NCBI GenBank assembly: GCA_021773405.1
Contig: JAJFKD010000127.1
Span: forward strand, 1-48,517
Direction of reading: 5' to 3'
DNA length: 48,517 bases
Origin: Porticoccus sp.
Lineage (GTDB): Bacteria > Pseudomonadota > Gammaproteobacteria > Pseudomonadales > Porticoccaceae
Notes under the pieces: generated by a model
Database searches by the model: none
Told to the model about the DNA's origin: nothing
The model's input: the letters and a program-made list of their open reading frames with translations, nothing else
Part shown: one piece after another, positions 40,363 through 48,517 of the stretch
Layout: each line of letters opens with the position of its first letter
Position numbering within the stretch: the stretch's first letter is position 1
Translations under genes and position numbers: made by a program

Positions 40363-41562
40363 ATGAACCCTGATCTAGAAAAATTACACCCCTATCCTTT
40401 TGAAAAGCTAAATGCACTAAAGTCGGGTATCAAACCTCCTGAACAACTTAGGCACATTGCTCTATCCATTGGTGAACCAAAACACCCTGCCCCTGAATTT
40501 GTTAAGCAAGCACTCATTTCATCTCTGGATCGTTTGGAAGTTTACCCACTAACAAAGGGCCTACCTGAACTAAGAGAAAGTATCTCCGAGTGGTTAACGC
40601 AACGTTTTAAATTAAACAACATAAGCCCTGAAACCGAAATCCTTCCTGTTAATGGCACTCGTGAAGCACTGTTTTCATTTGCTCAAGCAGTTATTGAACA
40701 ATCACCAGATGCTCTGGTTCTGAGCCCCAATCCGTTTTACCAGATCTACGAAGGGGCAGCTCTATTAGCTGGTGCTCAACCTTACTTCTTGAACTGCACG
40801 GTAGAAACAAGCTTTGCACCTGACTTTGATGCCGTTTCAAAAGAAACTTGGAATAAGTGCCAACTTATTTACTTGTGCTCTCCCGGTAATCCTACTGGAG
40901 CTGTTTTAAGCATTGAGACACTACAAAAACTGATACAACTAGCAGACAAACACAATTTCATTATTGCCAGTGATGAATGTTATTCAGAAATTTATCAGGA
41001 TGAAGAAAACCCACCCCCTGGCTTACTACAAGCCTGCGCAGAAATGGAACGGCATGGTTATCAGCGTTGTGTGGTTTTTCATAGCTTATCTAAACGCTCG
41101 AACCTGCCGGGCCTGCGCTCAGGTTTTGTTGCTGGAGATGCAGAATTACTTAAATCATTCCTGCGATATCGCACCTATCACGGTTGTGCCATGCCCGTAC
41201 CTACCCAGCTGGCCAGCATCAGTGCCTGGAAAGATGAACAACACGTAAAAGAAAACCGTGACAAATATCGGGAAAAATTTCAGATCTTCCAACAGATACT
41301 CGGCGATACCCTACCACTGGATATGCCAGAAGCTGGCTTTTACCTCTGGTCCAATACCCTACCTGCAGCAAAAGGTAGTGACGAGGATTTTGCACGAGAA
41401 TTATTTGCAAAACAAAATGTTACTGTACTACCTGGCCGCTATCTAGGCAGAGTGAGTGATGGGATAAACCCTGGAGAAAACCGAATAAGAATGGCTCTAG
41501 TCGCACCAGTCGATGAATGCAGAGAAGCTGCAGAACGAATCAAACGATTTATTCATTCATAA
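40363..41562 (+). CDS. dapC: Succinyldiaminopimelate transaminase
   Basis: A PLP-dependent aminotransferase (fold type I) in the succinylase branch of lysine and diaminopimelate synthesis. The PLP lysine is K244 in HSLSKRSNLPGLRSGF. Further family blocks are SPGNPTGAVLS and ASDECYSEIY. It is 399 residues, and its place right after glnD is the conserved position of dapC in Pseudomonas. The other succinylase genes dapD and dapE lie 2-4 kb downstream on the same strand. Confidence 0.95.
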   Translation: MNPDLEKLHPYPFEKLNALKSGIKPPEQLRHIALSIGEPKHPAPEFVKQALISSLDRLEVYPLTKGLPELRESISEWLTQRFKLNNISPETEILPVNGTREALFSFAQAVIEQSPDALVLSPNPFYQIYEGAALLAGAQPYFLNCTVETSFAPDFDAVSKETWNKCQLIYLCSPGNPTGAVLSIETLQKLIQLADKHNFIIASDECYSEIYQDEENPPPGLLQACAEMERHGYQRCVVFHSLSKRSNLPGLRSGFVAGDAELLKSFLRYRTYHGCAMPVPTQLASISAWKDEQHVKENRDKYREKFQIFQQILGDTLPLDMPEAGFYLWSNTLPAAKGSDEDFARELFAKQNVTVLPGRYLGRVSDGINPGENRIRMALVAPVDECREAAERIKRFIHS

Positions 41563-41618
41563 ATTGTTATTGTATCTAATACAACCAACTTTATTAGTCA
41601 GTTTAAGCGTATATCCGT

Positions 41619-42272
41619 ATGTTAAAAAAACAGCGAGTGGACTACATCCTTCAAAAGCTCAATGAGCTTTATCCTGCCCCACCCATTCCGCTCAGTCACA
41701 AGGATCCGTATACCCTATTAGTGGCGGTATTACTCTCGGCCCAATGTACTGATGAAAGAGTTAACCAGGTGACACCTGCTTTATTTAATGAGGCCGACAA
41801 CCCCCAGGATATGCAGCATGTTCCAGTAGACACCATTTACCAAATAATCCGCCCCTGTGGGCTGGCACCACAAAAATCCAAGGCCATATCAACATTATCA
41901 AAAATATTGGTTGATCGGTATGGCGGTACCGTGCCTGAAGATATGGCAGCACTAGAAACCCTTCCAGGTGTTGGGCACAAAACAGCCAGTGTCGTAATGT
42001 CTCAAGGCTTTGGTCACCCCGCTTTTCCTGTTGATACACACATCCATCGTTTAGCCCAACGCTGGGGCCTGACCAATGGCAAAAATGTGACTCAAACTGA
42101 AAAAGACCTTAAACGGCTGTTTCCAAAAGAATCCTGGAATGCACTTCATTTACAAATTATTTATTACGGCCGGGAGTTTTGTTCCGCACGAGGGTGTGAT
42201 GGACGGGTATGTGACATCTGCACTACTTGTTACCCCAGTAGAAAAAAGCCCTTTAAAACCCAAAAAGCGTAA
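41619..42272 (+). CDS. nth: Endonuclease III with unusual cluster cysteines
   Basis: A DNA glycosylase/AP lyase for oxidised pyrimidines. The helix-hairpin-helix LPGVGHKTASVV carries the catalytic lysine K121, and D139 in FPVDTHIHR is the second catalytic residue. The length of 217 residues is normal. The C-terminal 4Fe-4S cysteines are odd: the family pattern is C-x6-C-x2-C-x5-C, but here they are C188, C193, C198, C201 and C204 (C-x4-C-x4-C-x2-C-x2-C), followed by a basic tail YPSRKKPFKTQKA. A cluster could still form with a different choice of ligands. It lies between dapC and a convergent phosphatase gene. Confidence 0.95.
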   Translation: MLKKQRVDYILQKLNELYPAPPIPLSHKDPYTLLVAVLLSAQCTDERVNQVTPALFNEADNPQDMQHVPVDTIYQIIRPCGLAPQKSKAISTLSKILVDRYGGTVPEDMAALETLPGVGHKTASVVMSQGFGHPAFPVDTHIHRLAQRWGLTNGKNVTQTEKDLKRLFPKESWNALHLQIIYYGREFCSARGCDGRVCDICTTCYPSRKKPFKTQKA

Positions 42273-42284
42273 ATAAAGCAAAAC

Positions 42285-42800
42285 CTATACAAGTGGTGAA
42301 GGCTTTTTATCACTTTTGGGAAAATCGTAAAATTTGACCCAAGCCTTTCCCGCGCCTAATTGAGACCAATTTGTAATATCTAGCTCAAGAACGGCAACGC
42401 CACATGTAGGTATTTTGTCAACATGAGATAGTGTCAGAAAATTGAATAAATCGGTTATGGCCGGGTTATGACAGACCATACAAAAGTTATTAACACCTCG
42501 ATCTAACGACCTAACCCAACCCAGCAACTCTTCGTAGTTAAAGGTATAAATAGCTGGGACCAATTCAACAATATCTCTTATCCTTATTTTCAACGCCTCT
42601 TCAAATAAATGAGCTGTTTCAACTGCTCGCACTGCAGGGCTACTATATATTTTTTCTGGCATATACTGATGACTCCGTAATCTCTCGCCCATCATCACTG
42701 CATTTGCTTGCCCACGCTTATTCAGAGGGCGATCCATATCCTGTAGCATTGGCTCTTTCCAGCTGGATTTAGCATGGCGAATTAAAGTCATTGTTTTCAT
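42285..42800 (-). CDS. SixA-like histidine phosphatase family protein
   Basis: A 171-residue member of the histidine phosphatase superfamily, small-SixA branch. The phosphate pocket is formed by RHAKSSW (R8, H9), SSPAVRAVETA (R58) and CHNPAITDL (H111). SixA removes phosphate from histidine phosphotransfer proteins, and in E. coli also acts on the nitrogen phosphotransferase system; the substrate here is unknown. It is convergent with nth (12 bases between) and divergent from the YffB-like gene. Confidence 0.92.
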   Translation of the reverse strand: MKTMTLIRHAKSSWKEPMLQDMDRPLNKRGQANAVMMGERLRSHQYMPEKIYSSPAVRAVETAHLFEEALKIRIRDIVELVPAIYTFNYEELLGWVRSLDRGVNNFCMVCHNPAITDLFNFLTLSHVDKIPTCGVAVLELDITNWSQLGAGKAWVKFYDFPKSDKKPSPLV

Positions 42801-42965
42801 AGAGGCCTCTTATAATTACTTACTCGTTTATGCCTACGTATTAGGGTTACCTATTTCAACACTGCACGGTGAATGCCCTGCTCAATTTTGCTATCCTATA
42901 TGCCGCCAAACTAATGGCTCTAAGTTATTAACACTAAGCTATTAACACTAAATAATGACAAAAAT

Positions 42966-43319
42966 ATGAATGAGATTACTCTCTACGGTATAAAAAACTG
43001 CGACACCGTAAAAAAAGCCCGTAAATGGCTGGATGAGAATGAAATTACTCACCGGTTCCACGATGTACGTGCTGATGGCCTGAATCAGGACATGTTAGGT
43101 CGTTGGATTGATGCTGCCGGCTGGGAAACTGTTCTTAATAAGCGTGGGACAACCTGGCGTAAATTAGACCCTAGCGTTCAAGAAAATGTTGATGCCGAAA
43201 ATGTATCAGAACTATTACTGGAACATCCTGCGATGATTAAACGTCCTATTCTAGATGTGAGTGGAGAGATTACTATCGGTTTTAAAGCCGATAACTACCA
43301 CGAAATTTTTAATACATAA
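42966..43319 (+). CDS. ArsC/Spx-family reductase, YffB type
   Basis: A 117-residue thioredoxin-fold protein with a single active cysteine, C12, in LYGIKNCDTVKKARKWLDE, the signature of YffB. RPILDVSGEITIGFKADNY near the C-terminus carries the Arg-Pro motif of the ArsC fold. YffB in E. coli lies beside dapE, and here too it sits with dap genes (98 bases before dapD). A glutathione-dependent thiol reductase role has been proposed for the family; arsenate reduction is unlikely. Confidence 0.93.
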   Translation: MNEITLYGIKNCDTVKKARKWLDENEITHRFHDVRADGLNQDMLGRWIDAAGWETVLNKRGTTWRKLDPSVQENVDAENVSELLLEHPAMIKRPILDVSGEITIGFKADNYHEIFNT

Positions 43320-43416
43320 GTTTTTATCAGCAAAACTTATTAACGACTAAATTGATAATAGCTACACGAATCAACAATAGTAATTAACAACACCCTATTT
43401 GGAGATAGAGCACAAA

Positions 43417-44451
43417 ATGACTGCACTCTTTAGCTTTGGCCTCGGCATTGGTACCCAGAATAACAACAGTGAATGGCTGGAAGTTTTTTACCCACAACCC
43501 CTTCTTGCCCCCAGCGAAACAGTTAAAAACGTATTAGCTGAAAACCTGGGCTATACCGGTGGCAATCAAACCCTTACTCTAGATTCAGTTGCCTTGGAAA
43601 AACTGGCAACGGCGTTCTCTGAGGCTGGTGAAGATACACTTTCCTCCATCGCTGATCAGTTTAAACACAGCGAAAAACCTGCCGTTGCAAGTATTTTAGA
43701 AACTGATGACAACCCAACCACAGTGCCCGAAGGTTACCTAAAGCTACATCTGTTATCTCACCGGCTAGTAAAACCCAACAATGTTAACCTTAACGGTTTA
43801 TTCGGGGTGCTACCCAATGTCGCCTGGACCAGTGAAGGTGCCATCGATATCAATGAACTGGCTGAACGCCAACTACGTGCCCGCTTGAACAAACGTACTC
43901 TTTCAGTCGACAGTGTGGACAAATTCCCCAAAATGGTGGACTACGTTGTACCAGTCGGTGTTCGCATTGCTGATACAGCCAGAGTTCGATTGGGTGCTTA
44001 TATAGGCGAAGGAACAACCATCATGCACGAAGGTTTCGTTAACTTTAACGCCGGTACAGAAAGTACAAGTATGGTAGAAGGCCGTATTTCACAAGGCGTG
44101 TTTGTGAAATCAGGTTCTGACTTAGGTGGCGGCAGTTCTACAATGGGCACACTGTCCGGTGGTGGGAATATTATTATCACAGTAGGCAGTCAATGCTTGC
44201 TTGGCGCCAATGCAGGCCTCGGCATCCCTCTCGGTGACCGCTGTACAGTAGAAGCCGGCCTCTATATTACTGCCGGTACTATCGTCACTTTGCTGGATGA
44301 TCATGGCGAAACAGTTGGTAAAACAAAAGCTCGGGAACTCGCTAGCAAAGATGACTTGCTGTTTAGACGTAACTCCATTACTGGTACCGTGGAATGCCTA
44401 ACCAACAAATCTGCGGTTGAGCTAAATGAAGCCCTGCATGCTTCTAACTAA
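43417..44451 (+). CDS. dapD: 2,3,4,5-tetrahydropyridine-2,6-dicarboxylate N-succinyltransferase
   Basis: Succinylates tetrahydrodipicolinate in lysine and diaminopimelate synthesis. The protein is of the long Pseudomonas type: 344 residues when started at ATG 43417 (MTALFSFGLGIGTQNN). An upstream TTG at 43399 would swallow the GGAG ribosome binding site (43401-43404), so it is rejected as start. The C-terminal half is a left-handed beta-helix with hexapeptide repeats and the glycine-rich stretch SGSDLGGGSSTMGTLSGGG. A strong terminator follows. Confidence 0.97.
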   Translation: MTALFSFGLGIGTQNNNSEWLEVFYPQPLLAPSETVKNVLAENLGYTGGNQTLTLDSVALEKLATAFSEAGEDTLSSIADQFKHSEKPAVASILETDDNPTTVPEGYLKLHLLSHRLVKPNNVNLNGLFGVLPNVAWTSEGAIDINELAERQLRARLNKRTLSVDSVDKFPKMVDYVVPVGVRIADTARVRLGAYIGEGTTIMHEGFVNFNAGTESTSMVEGRISQGVFVKSGSDLGGGSSTMGTLSGGGNIIITVGSQCLLGANAGLGIPLGDRCTVEAGLYITAGTIVTLLDDHGETVGKTKARELASKDDLLFRRNSITGTVECLTNKSAVELNEALHASN

Positions 44452-44487
44452 TAGCTGCCAATACTAATAAATTTTCTACCTTACGCT

Positions 44488-44519
44488 GCCCTGTCACAAA
44501 TAGTGACGGGGCTTTTTTT
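44488..44519 (+). terminator. Intrinsic terminator of dapD
   Basis: GCCCTGTCAC (44488-44497) pairs with GTGACGGGGC (44503-44512) with one G-U pair, a five-base loop and a run of seven T after it. It lies 36 bases after the dapD stop and separates dapD from the following gene. Confidence 0.93.
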
Positions 44520-44721
44520 ATGTATTTAAAAATAACTATCGGGGTCATTTTATGAATTCATTATATCCCTTCACAAAGTTGGGTTATTGTTACTAAACTA
44601 TTATTACCAAACCTAGGACACAAGCAAAACTACGAACTGAAAAAGCTATATCTTGATAAAAGATAGTTTGAACAAAGCTCGATATAACCCCATAGACAAA
44701 TGATGACTCAAAGGATCTGCT

Positions 44722-45276
44722 ATGAACGATAACAATTTTGGACCACTAGCCGCCCTTATTGGTGTTTGGAAAGGTAATAAAGGTACTGACGTAGCCCCAA
44801 CACCGGAGAACAGCGAACATATTCCCTACCATGAGACATTAACCATCGAAGCCGTAGGCGATGTTACCAATGCAAAAAAACAGCACCTGTGGGTCGTTCG
44901 CTACCATCAGGTTGTTCAAAGAAAATCTGATAATGAAGTGTTCCATGATCAAATAGGCTATTGGACCTGGGATGCAGACCAGCAAGAGGTCACTCAATCA
45001 CTTACCATTCCACGCGCTGTCTGCCTTCTTGCCGGTGGCACCGCTTCGCAAACCAACGGCACCATCAAATTGAATGTTTCTTCAAAATCGGGTGATCAAC
45101 ATTGGGGAATTGCACAAACACCGTTTATGGATGCTAATGCGAAAACCACCTCATACACACACGAAGTGGTTGTTGATGGCGATACTCTGACCTACTCGCA
45201 ATCCACTATGCTCGATATTTATGGCAGAGAGTTTGATCATACAGATGGTAATACGCTATCCAAGGTATCTAGTTAG
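44722..45276 (+). CDS. Haem-binding beta-barrel (nitrobindin/FABP-like) domain protein
   Basis: A 184-residue cytoplasmic protein without signal peptide. The opening GPLAALIGVWKGNKGTD (7-23) resembles the GxWxGxG start of the DUF1794/nitrobindin-like beta-barrel family, and alternating beta-strands fill the rest (HETLTIEAVGDV, QHLWVVRYHQVVQ, IGYWTWDADQQEV, TSYTHEVVVDGDTLTYSQST). Relatives bind haem or small hydrophobic ligands; binding here is inferred. It stands alone between the dapD terminator and dapE. AAAGGA at 44710-44715 precedes the ATG. Confidence 0.8.
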   Translation: MNDNNFGPLAALIGVWKGNKGTDVAPTPENSEHIPYHETLTIEAVGDVTNAKKQHLWVVRYHQVVQRKSDNEVFHDQIGYWTWDADQQEVTQSLTIPRAVCLLAGGTASQTNGTIKLNVSSKSGDQHWGIAQTPFMDANAKTTSYTHEVVVDGDTLTYSQSTMLDIYGREFDHTDGNTLSKVSS

Positions 45277-45469
45277 GTAAACGTGTCTATAAAAGCGAGT
45301 ATTTGTAGCCCATAAAAAAGTGTTTATGTAAGAGGTTTCTGTAGAAGAAAGTATCCGGCTAATTATTCTCTTTTATAGCTAACCACCCTATACCTCGATA
45401 AACTTACGCCCCTATGATTTTATTCGTTTAAAAACGTGGCTTTTGTATAAATTATTAGGGCGTAAGTAT

Positions 45470-46648
45470 ATGGCACCGCTATCTCCAACATTAGAATTAA
45501 CTTGTGAGCTTATCCGCCGGGTATCAGTGACCCCTGAAGATGCCGGATGCCAAGAATTAATGGTTGAACGCCTTGAAGCCCTAGGTTTCCAGATATTCCC
45601 CCGCCCCCATGTAGACGTTAAAAACTTTTGGGCTGTTAGAGATGGTTCTCTAGGTAATCCCACTTCTGATAAAACTACTAAAAAAGCCCCAACACTCTGT
45701 TTTGCTGGCCACACAGATGTGGTTCCAACTGGTGACCCTGAAAGCTGGCAGCACCCCCCCTTTGAACCTGTCATTGAAGATGGAATGCTCTATGGTCGGG
45801 GAGCTGCTGATATGAAAGGTTCACTGGCTGCGATGGTTACCGCAGTTGAAAATTTTCTGTCTGACCACCCTACACATAATGGAAGAATTGCATTTCTCAT
45901 CACCAGCGATGAGGAAGGTGTGGCCATTAATGGCACAGTGAAGGTGGTTGAATGGCTGATAGAGCACAATGAAATCCCAGAATGGTGTCTCGTCGGAGAG
46001 CCATCAAGCACTGCAACCATTGGGGACGTGGTGAAAAATGGACGTAGGGGGTCTCTGGGTGGAGAGCTTGTCGTCAAAGGGGTTCAGGGGCATGTGGCCT
46101 ACCCTCAACTAGCAGAAAATCCTATTCACAGAGTTTCACCGGCATTAGCCGAACTATCAACAGAAGTTTGGGACCAGGGTAATGACTTTTTTCCTGCCAC
46201 CAGCTTTCAAATATCCAATATCCAAAGTGGTACTGGAGCTACCAATGTTATTCCCGGGGATGCCAAGGTTTTATTTAACTTTCGCTTTTCCACTGAATTA
46301 ACAGAACATGAGCTTATGTCACGAACGGAAGCGATCCTAAATAAGCATGGCCTGAATTTTGAATTAACCTGGAATCTCAGCGGCTTACCTTTTTTAACCC
46401 CAGAAGGCGCCCTTGTTGAGGCAACTGTTGAAAGTATCCGTGAAATCACTGGTACTGAAACCGAACTCTCCACAGCTGGCGGGACATCAGATGGTCGGTT
46501 TATCGCTCCCCATGGCAGCCAAGTTGTAGAACTGGGCCCTGTGAATGCAACCATCCATAAAGTCGATGAATGTGCCAGTGTTTCAGATATCGATTGCCTG
46601 AGTAAAATCTACCAACGGGTGCTCGAAAAACTACTGGTCCAAGCCTAA
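45470..46648 (+). CDS. dapE: Succinyl-diaminopimelate desuccinylase
   Basis: A dizinc M20 metallohydrolase that removes succinate to give LL-diaminopimelate. The first metal motif GHTDVVPTG gives H81 and D83; GRGAADMKG supplies the bridging D114; SDEEG supplies the catalytic acid pair E148/E149; and GGTSDGRF is near the C-terminus. ATG 45470 (392 residues) is preferred over the in-frame TTG at 45443, being preceded by AGGGCG. It is slightly longer than E. coli DapE (375), partly from an insert at about 57-74 ([18 protein letters not shown]). Confidence 0.96.
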   Translation: MAPLSPTLELTCELIRRVSVTPEDAGCQELMVERLEALGFQIFPRPHVDVKNFWAVRDGSLGNPTSDKTTKKAPTLCFAGHTDVVPTGDPESWQHPPFEPVIEDGMLYGRGAADMKGSLAAMVTAVENFLSDHPTHNGRIAFLITSDEEGVAINGTVKVVEWLIEHNEIPEWCLVGEPSSTATIGDVVKNGRRGSLGGELVVKGVQGHVAYPQLAENPIHRVSPALAELSTEVWDQGNDFFPATSFQISNIQSGTGATNVIPGDAKVLFNFRFSTELTEHELMSRTEAILNKHGLNFELTWNLSGLPFLTPEGALVEATVESIREITGTETELSTAGGTSDGRFIAPHGSQVVELGPVNATIHKVDECASVSDIDCLSKIYQRVLEKLLVQA

Positions 46649-46917
46649 ATCTAAAGCAGTATCCCATAGATAAAATGTGTCAGTATCGACCAAATAAATA
46701 GCAACCGTATCAATAGACCCAAAACTAGAGCCGATTAAATGTAAAACCTAAGTAAAGCAGTTTATCTGCCTACGCATACTTTTATTGAATCTCTATAAAC
46801 TGCAAATCTACAAGTGTTCATGAACTCTTTTCTAACCTGATCATCTTTAAATGCACAATCTTTTTATAAGCACACTTTATATGTGCACTACGTTAAAAAC
46901 AAACAGTGATTAAATTT

Positions 46918-48036
46918 ATGATTAAGACACTCAAGTTATTTACCCTTTTATCCTTCCTCCTTCAATCCCTTGCTGTGTCAGCAGGAAAAATAACCCTTAA
47001 AAATGGCGATATCATTCACGGTGAACTGCAAGCTATTCAAAAAGACAACATTGTTTGGTCTTCTAACATCTTTGGAGATATCACGCTGCCCAAAGATCAG
47101 GTAACACAATTTTCTTCTTCAACAATCTTACCCCTGAGCACAGAAAGCTATGGCCAAGGCTCTCCTATAACCAAAGGAACAGCCACAAGTAATTGCTCGT
47201 TTGAACTAAAAGATGAGTTGAAAGAACAATTATCAGTGCACTGTGACACCGGCGAAAAGAACAGTCTTACTATGGGCAACCCTTCTCTGGACAAGCTTCC
47301 CCTGGATGACCTTACCCTGGATAACCTTTCCCTAGATGAAGTCGTCACCATTAAAGCAAGGCCTGCACCACCACCCTTTAAAGGCGATGTAAAATTCGGC
47401 TATAACCAAAAGTCAGGAAATACCGACAGTGAAGAACTCGATGTGGCTATTTCAGCCCAGTGGATACAACAACAATTTCGCCACGAGCTTGGCCTTGCTG
47501 CTGAATCAGATTCGTCCGAAGGCGATGTTACAGACGAGAAATACACCGCTGACTATCAACTAAATTATGACTTTAACGACCACTGGTTTACCTATGGCCA
47601 AGTAAAGTATGAAAAAAATCGATTCAGTGCTATCGAAGAACAATATCAGGTAGGTGCAGGTGTTGGTCACAAACTTATTTTGGACAATGAGCTACATATC
47701 AATGCACAGCTCGGTGCAACTTACTTATCAACAAAACGCCCAAGTAGTGATTCAGAAAATGGCTCAAACGACAAGGATATTGCTGGCCGCTGGGCACTTA
47801 AATTAGACTGGCCCATTCCCAACAGCACTATAACCGCTTTTCATCACCACGAATTACTATGGATTGTAGATGCCATTGATGACAACCAATTGGAAAGCAG
47901 CACAGGTATTAAAATACCGCTTTTCGGTGGTATTTTTAGTGAAGTCCGTTATGACTTCGACCACGTGAGTGAACCTGCCAGCGAACAAAAACACGCAGAC
48001 CATGAATGGGTTATTTCTGTAGGGTACAAATGGTAA
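46918..48036 (+). CDS. DUF481 family outer-membrane beta-barrel protein
   Basis: A 372-residue exported protein. A signal peptide (about 1-22, LFTLLSFLLQSLAVSA) is followed by a small beta-rich domain (KITLKNGDIIHGELQAI, FGDITLPKDQVTQF), a linker with one possible disulfide pair (CSFELKDELKEQLSVHC), a short tandem repeat, a Pro-rich segment, and then the DUF481 barrel that begins GDVKFGYNQKSGNTDSEEL and ends in an aromatic residue (VISVGYKW), as outer-membrane proteins do. E. coli YdiY is a relative. The function is unknown. GTG at 46906 is a possible start 4 codons upstream, but ATG 46918 gives a cleaner signal peptide. Confidence 0.88.
   Translation: MIKTLKLFTLLSFLLQSLAVSAGKITLKNGDIIHGELQAIQKDNIVWSSNIFGDITLPKDQVTQFSSSTILPLSTESYGQGSPITKGTATSNCSFELKDELKEQLSVHCDTGEKNSLTMGNPSLDKLPLDDLTLDNLSLDEVVTIKARPAPPPFKGDVKFGYNQKSGNTDSEELDVAISAQWIQQQFRHELGLAAESDSSEGDVTDEKYTADYQLNYDFNDHWFTYGQVKYEKNRFSAIEEQYQVGAGVGHKLILDNELHINAQLGATYLSTKRPSSDSENGSNDKDIAGRWALKLDWPIPNSTITAFHHHELLWIVDAIDDNQLESSTGIKIPLFGGIFSEVRYDFDHVSEPASEQKHADHEWVISVGYKW
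47284..47343 (+). repeat. Four tandem 15-base units inside the DUF481 gene
   Basis: The units encode SLDKL, PLDDL, TLDNL and SLDEV (residues 123-142), with the shared DNA core CYCTRGAT. They form a periodic Leu-Asp stretch between the N-terminal domain and the barrel. It looks like a recent expansion of a five-codon unit. Confidence 0.8.
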
Positions 48037-48061
48037 CTGTTAAGCTAAGGCAACCATTCAA

Positions 48062-48517
48062 TTAAGGCAGTTTCTTTATTGGGTAGATATCAAACCGGGT
48101 AGATTTTCCTTTTAAGGAGTAGCCCGGTTTTTGTTCTGCTAAAAATGGGGCATGGGCAGAACGCTTCACTACCACACGGTATCGAGCAACTTCTAATGCC
48201 AAAGGTAAAAGTGTTGAGCTGTCATCATCTGTACCAACAAGTTGATGGAATAACTGCATTTCCTTTTTGACTTTCCCAGACTTTTCTCGAGCAGGGAACA
48301 TAGGGTCTATATAAATAACATCCGGATAAATAACGTCAGGATTAACCGCGTCAGAACAATTATCGTCTACCGAAGGATGTGTTTTTAAATTTTTCAAATA
48401 AGAACTAGCATCCTGATTAATGGTATTAATACGATTCATTATCTCAGCAAGGCCTTTTGTTCCCATATCACTGTTATCTGTTTGGACTAAGATTCGCTCT
48501 CTAGCTCGGACTAAACC
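48062..48517 (-). CDS. rsmJ: 16S rRNA (guanine-1516 N2)-methyltransferase, 5' part outside the window
   Basis: The frame is open at the window's right edge (reading GLVRARERILVQTDNSDMGT) and stops at 48062, so only the C-terminal 151 residues are here. An apparent ATG at 48466 is internal. The catalytic motif IDPMFP, then KSGKVKKEMQLFHQLVG and RVVVKRSAHAPFLA, match E. coli RsmJ (YhiQ), which methylates G1516 of 16S rRNA. An in-frame duplication, PDVIY-PDVIY, directly precedes the DPMFP motif. It is convergent with the DUF481 gene, 25 bases apart. Confidence 0.93.
   Translation of the reverse strand, partial: GLVRARERILVQTDNSDMGTKGLAEIMNRINTINQDASSYLKNLKTHPSVDDNCSDAVNPDVIYPDVIYIDPMFPAREKSGKVKKEMQLFHQLVGTDDDSSTLLPLALEVARYRVVVKRSAHAPFLAEQKPGYSLKGKSTRFDIYPIKKLP

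Overview
The window is chromosomal DNA of a moderately A+T-rich gammaproteobacterium, probably marine and related to Pseudomonas or Cellvibrionales. This rests on the house-keeping gene order (rpsB-tsf-pyrH-frr-uppS-cdsA-dxr-rseP-bamA-ompH-lpxD-fabZ-lpxA-lpxB-rnhB-dnaE-accA, then tilS-pyrG-kdsA-eno-ftsB-ispD-ispF, then truD-pcm), on a 344-residue DapD of the Pseudomonas type, and on the map-glnD-dapC order. No rRNA, tRNA, CRISPR array, insertion sequence or prophage was recognised.

Layout. 1-2.9 kb (minus): the 3' part of a DUF368 membrane protein gene, pcm and truD. 3.0-8.2 kb: an accessory block set between truD and ispF, holding a class I glutamine amidotransferase, a formate/nitrite-type channel (FNT), cyanase, a PP2C phosphatase-protein kinase fusion, a VF530-type small protein and an orphan gene with an HEPN-like motif. 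8.3-15.4 kb (minus): ispF, ispD, ftsB, eno, kdsA, pyrG and tilS. 15.4-17.1 kb (plus): an insertion carrying a GAF sensor protein that looks like AcoR without its AAA+ and DNA-binding parts. 17.1-36.5 kb (minus): the long accA-to-rpsB cluster for lipid A, fatty acid, outer-membrane assembly, isoprenoid, undecaprenyl and translation functions. 36.8-46.6 kb (mostly plus): map, glnD and the lysine/diaminopimelate genes dapC, dapD and dapE, mixed with nth, a SixA-like phosphatase, a YffB-like reductase and a haem-binding beta-barrel protein. 46.9-48.5 kb: a DUF481 outer-membrane protein and the 3' part of rsmJ.

The most interesting part is 3.8-7.1 kb. Upstream of the FNT gene there is a sigma-54 promoter (TTGGCAT-N5-TTGCT, with GG and GC twelve bases apart). 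A perfect GCAC-N7-GTGC palindrome, the NtrC-site pattern, is centred about 107 bases before the predicted transcription start. The FNT channel, cyanase and kinase/phosphatase therefore look like one nitrogen-starvation operon for taking up and using cyanate (or nitrite), with a membrane-anchored Ser/Thr kinase-phosphatase as a possible post-translational regulator. glnD, which feeds the PII/NtrBC circuit, lies in the same window, and an amidotransferase gene lies just upstream of the operon. Other points of note are the output-less AcoR-like protein with a seven-codon upstream ORF, an endonuclease III with altered cluster cysteine spacing, and hairpins that separate rpsB, tsf and pyrH.
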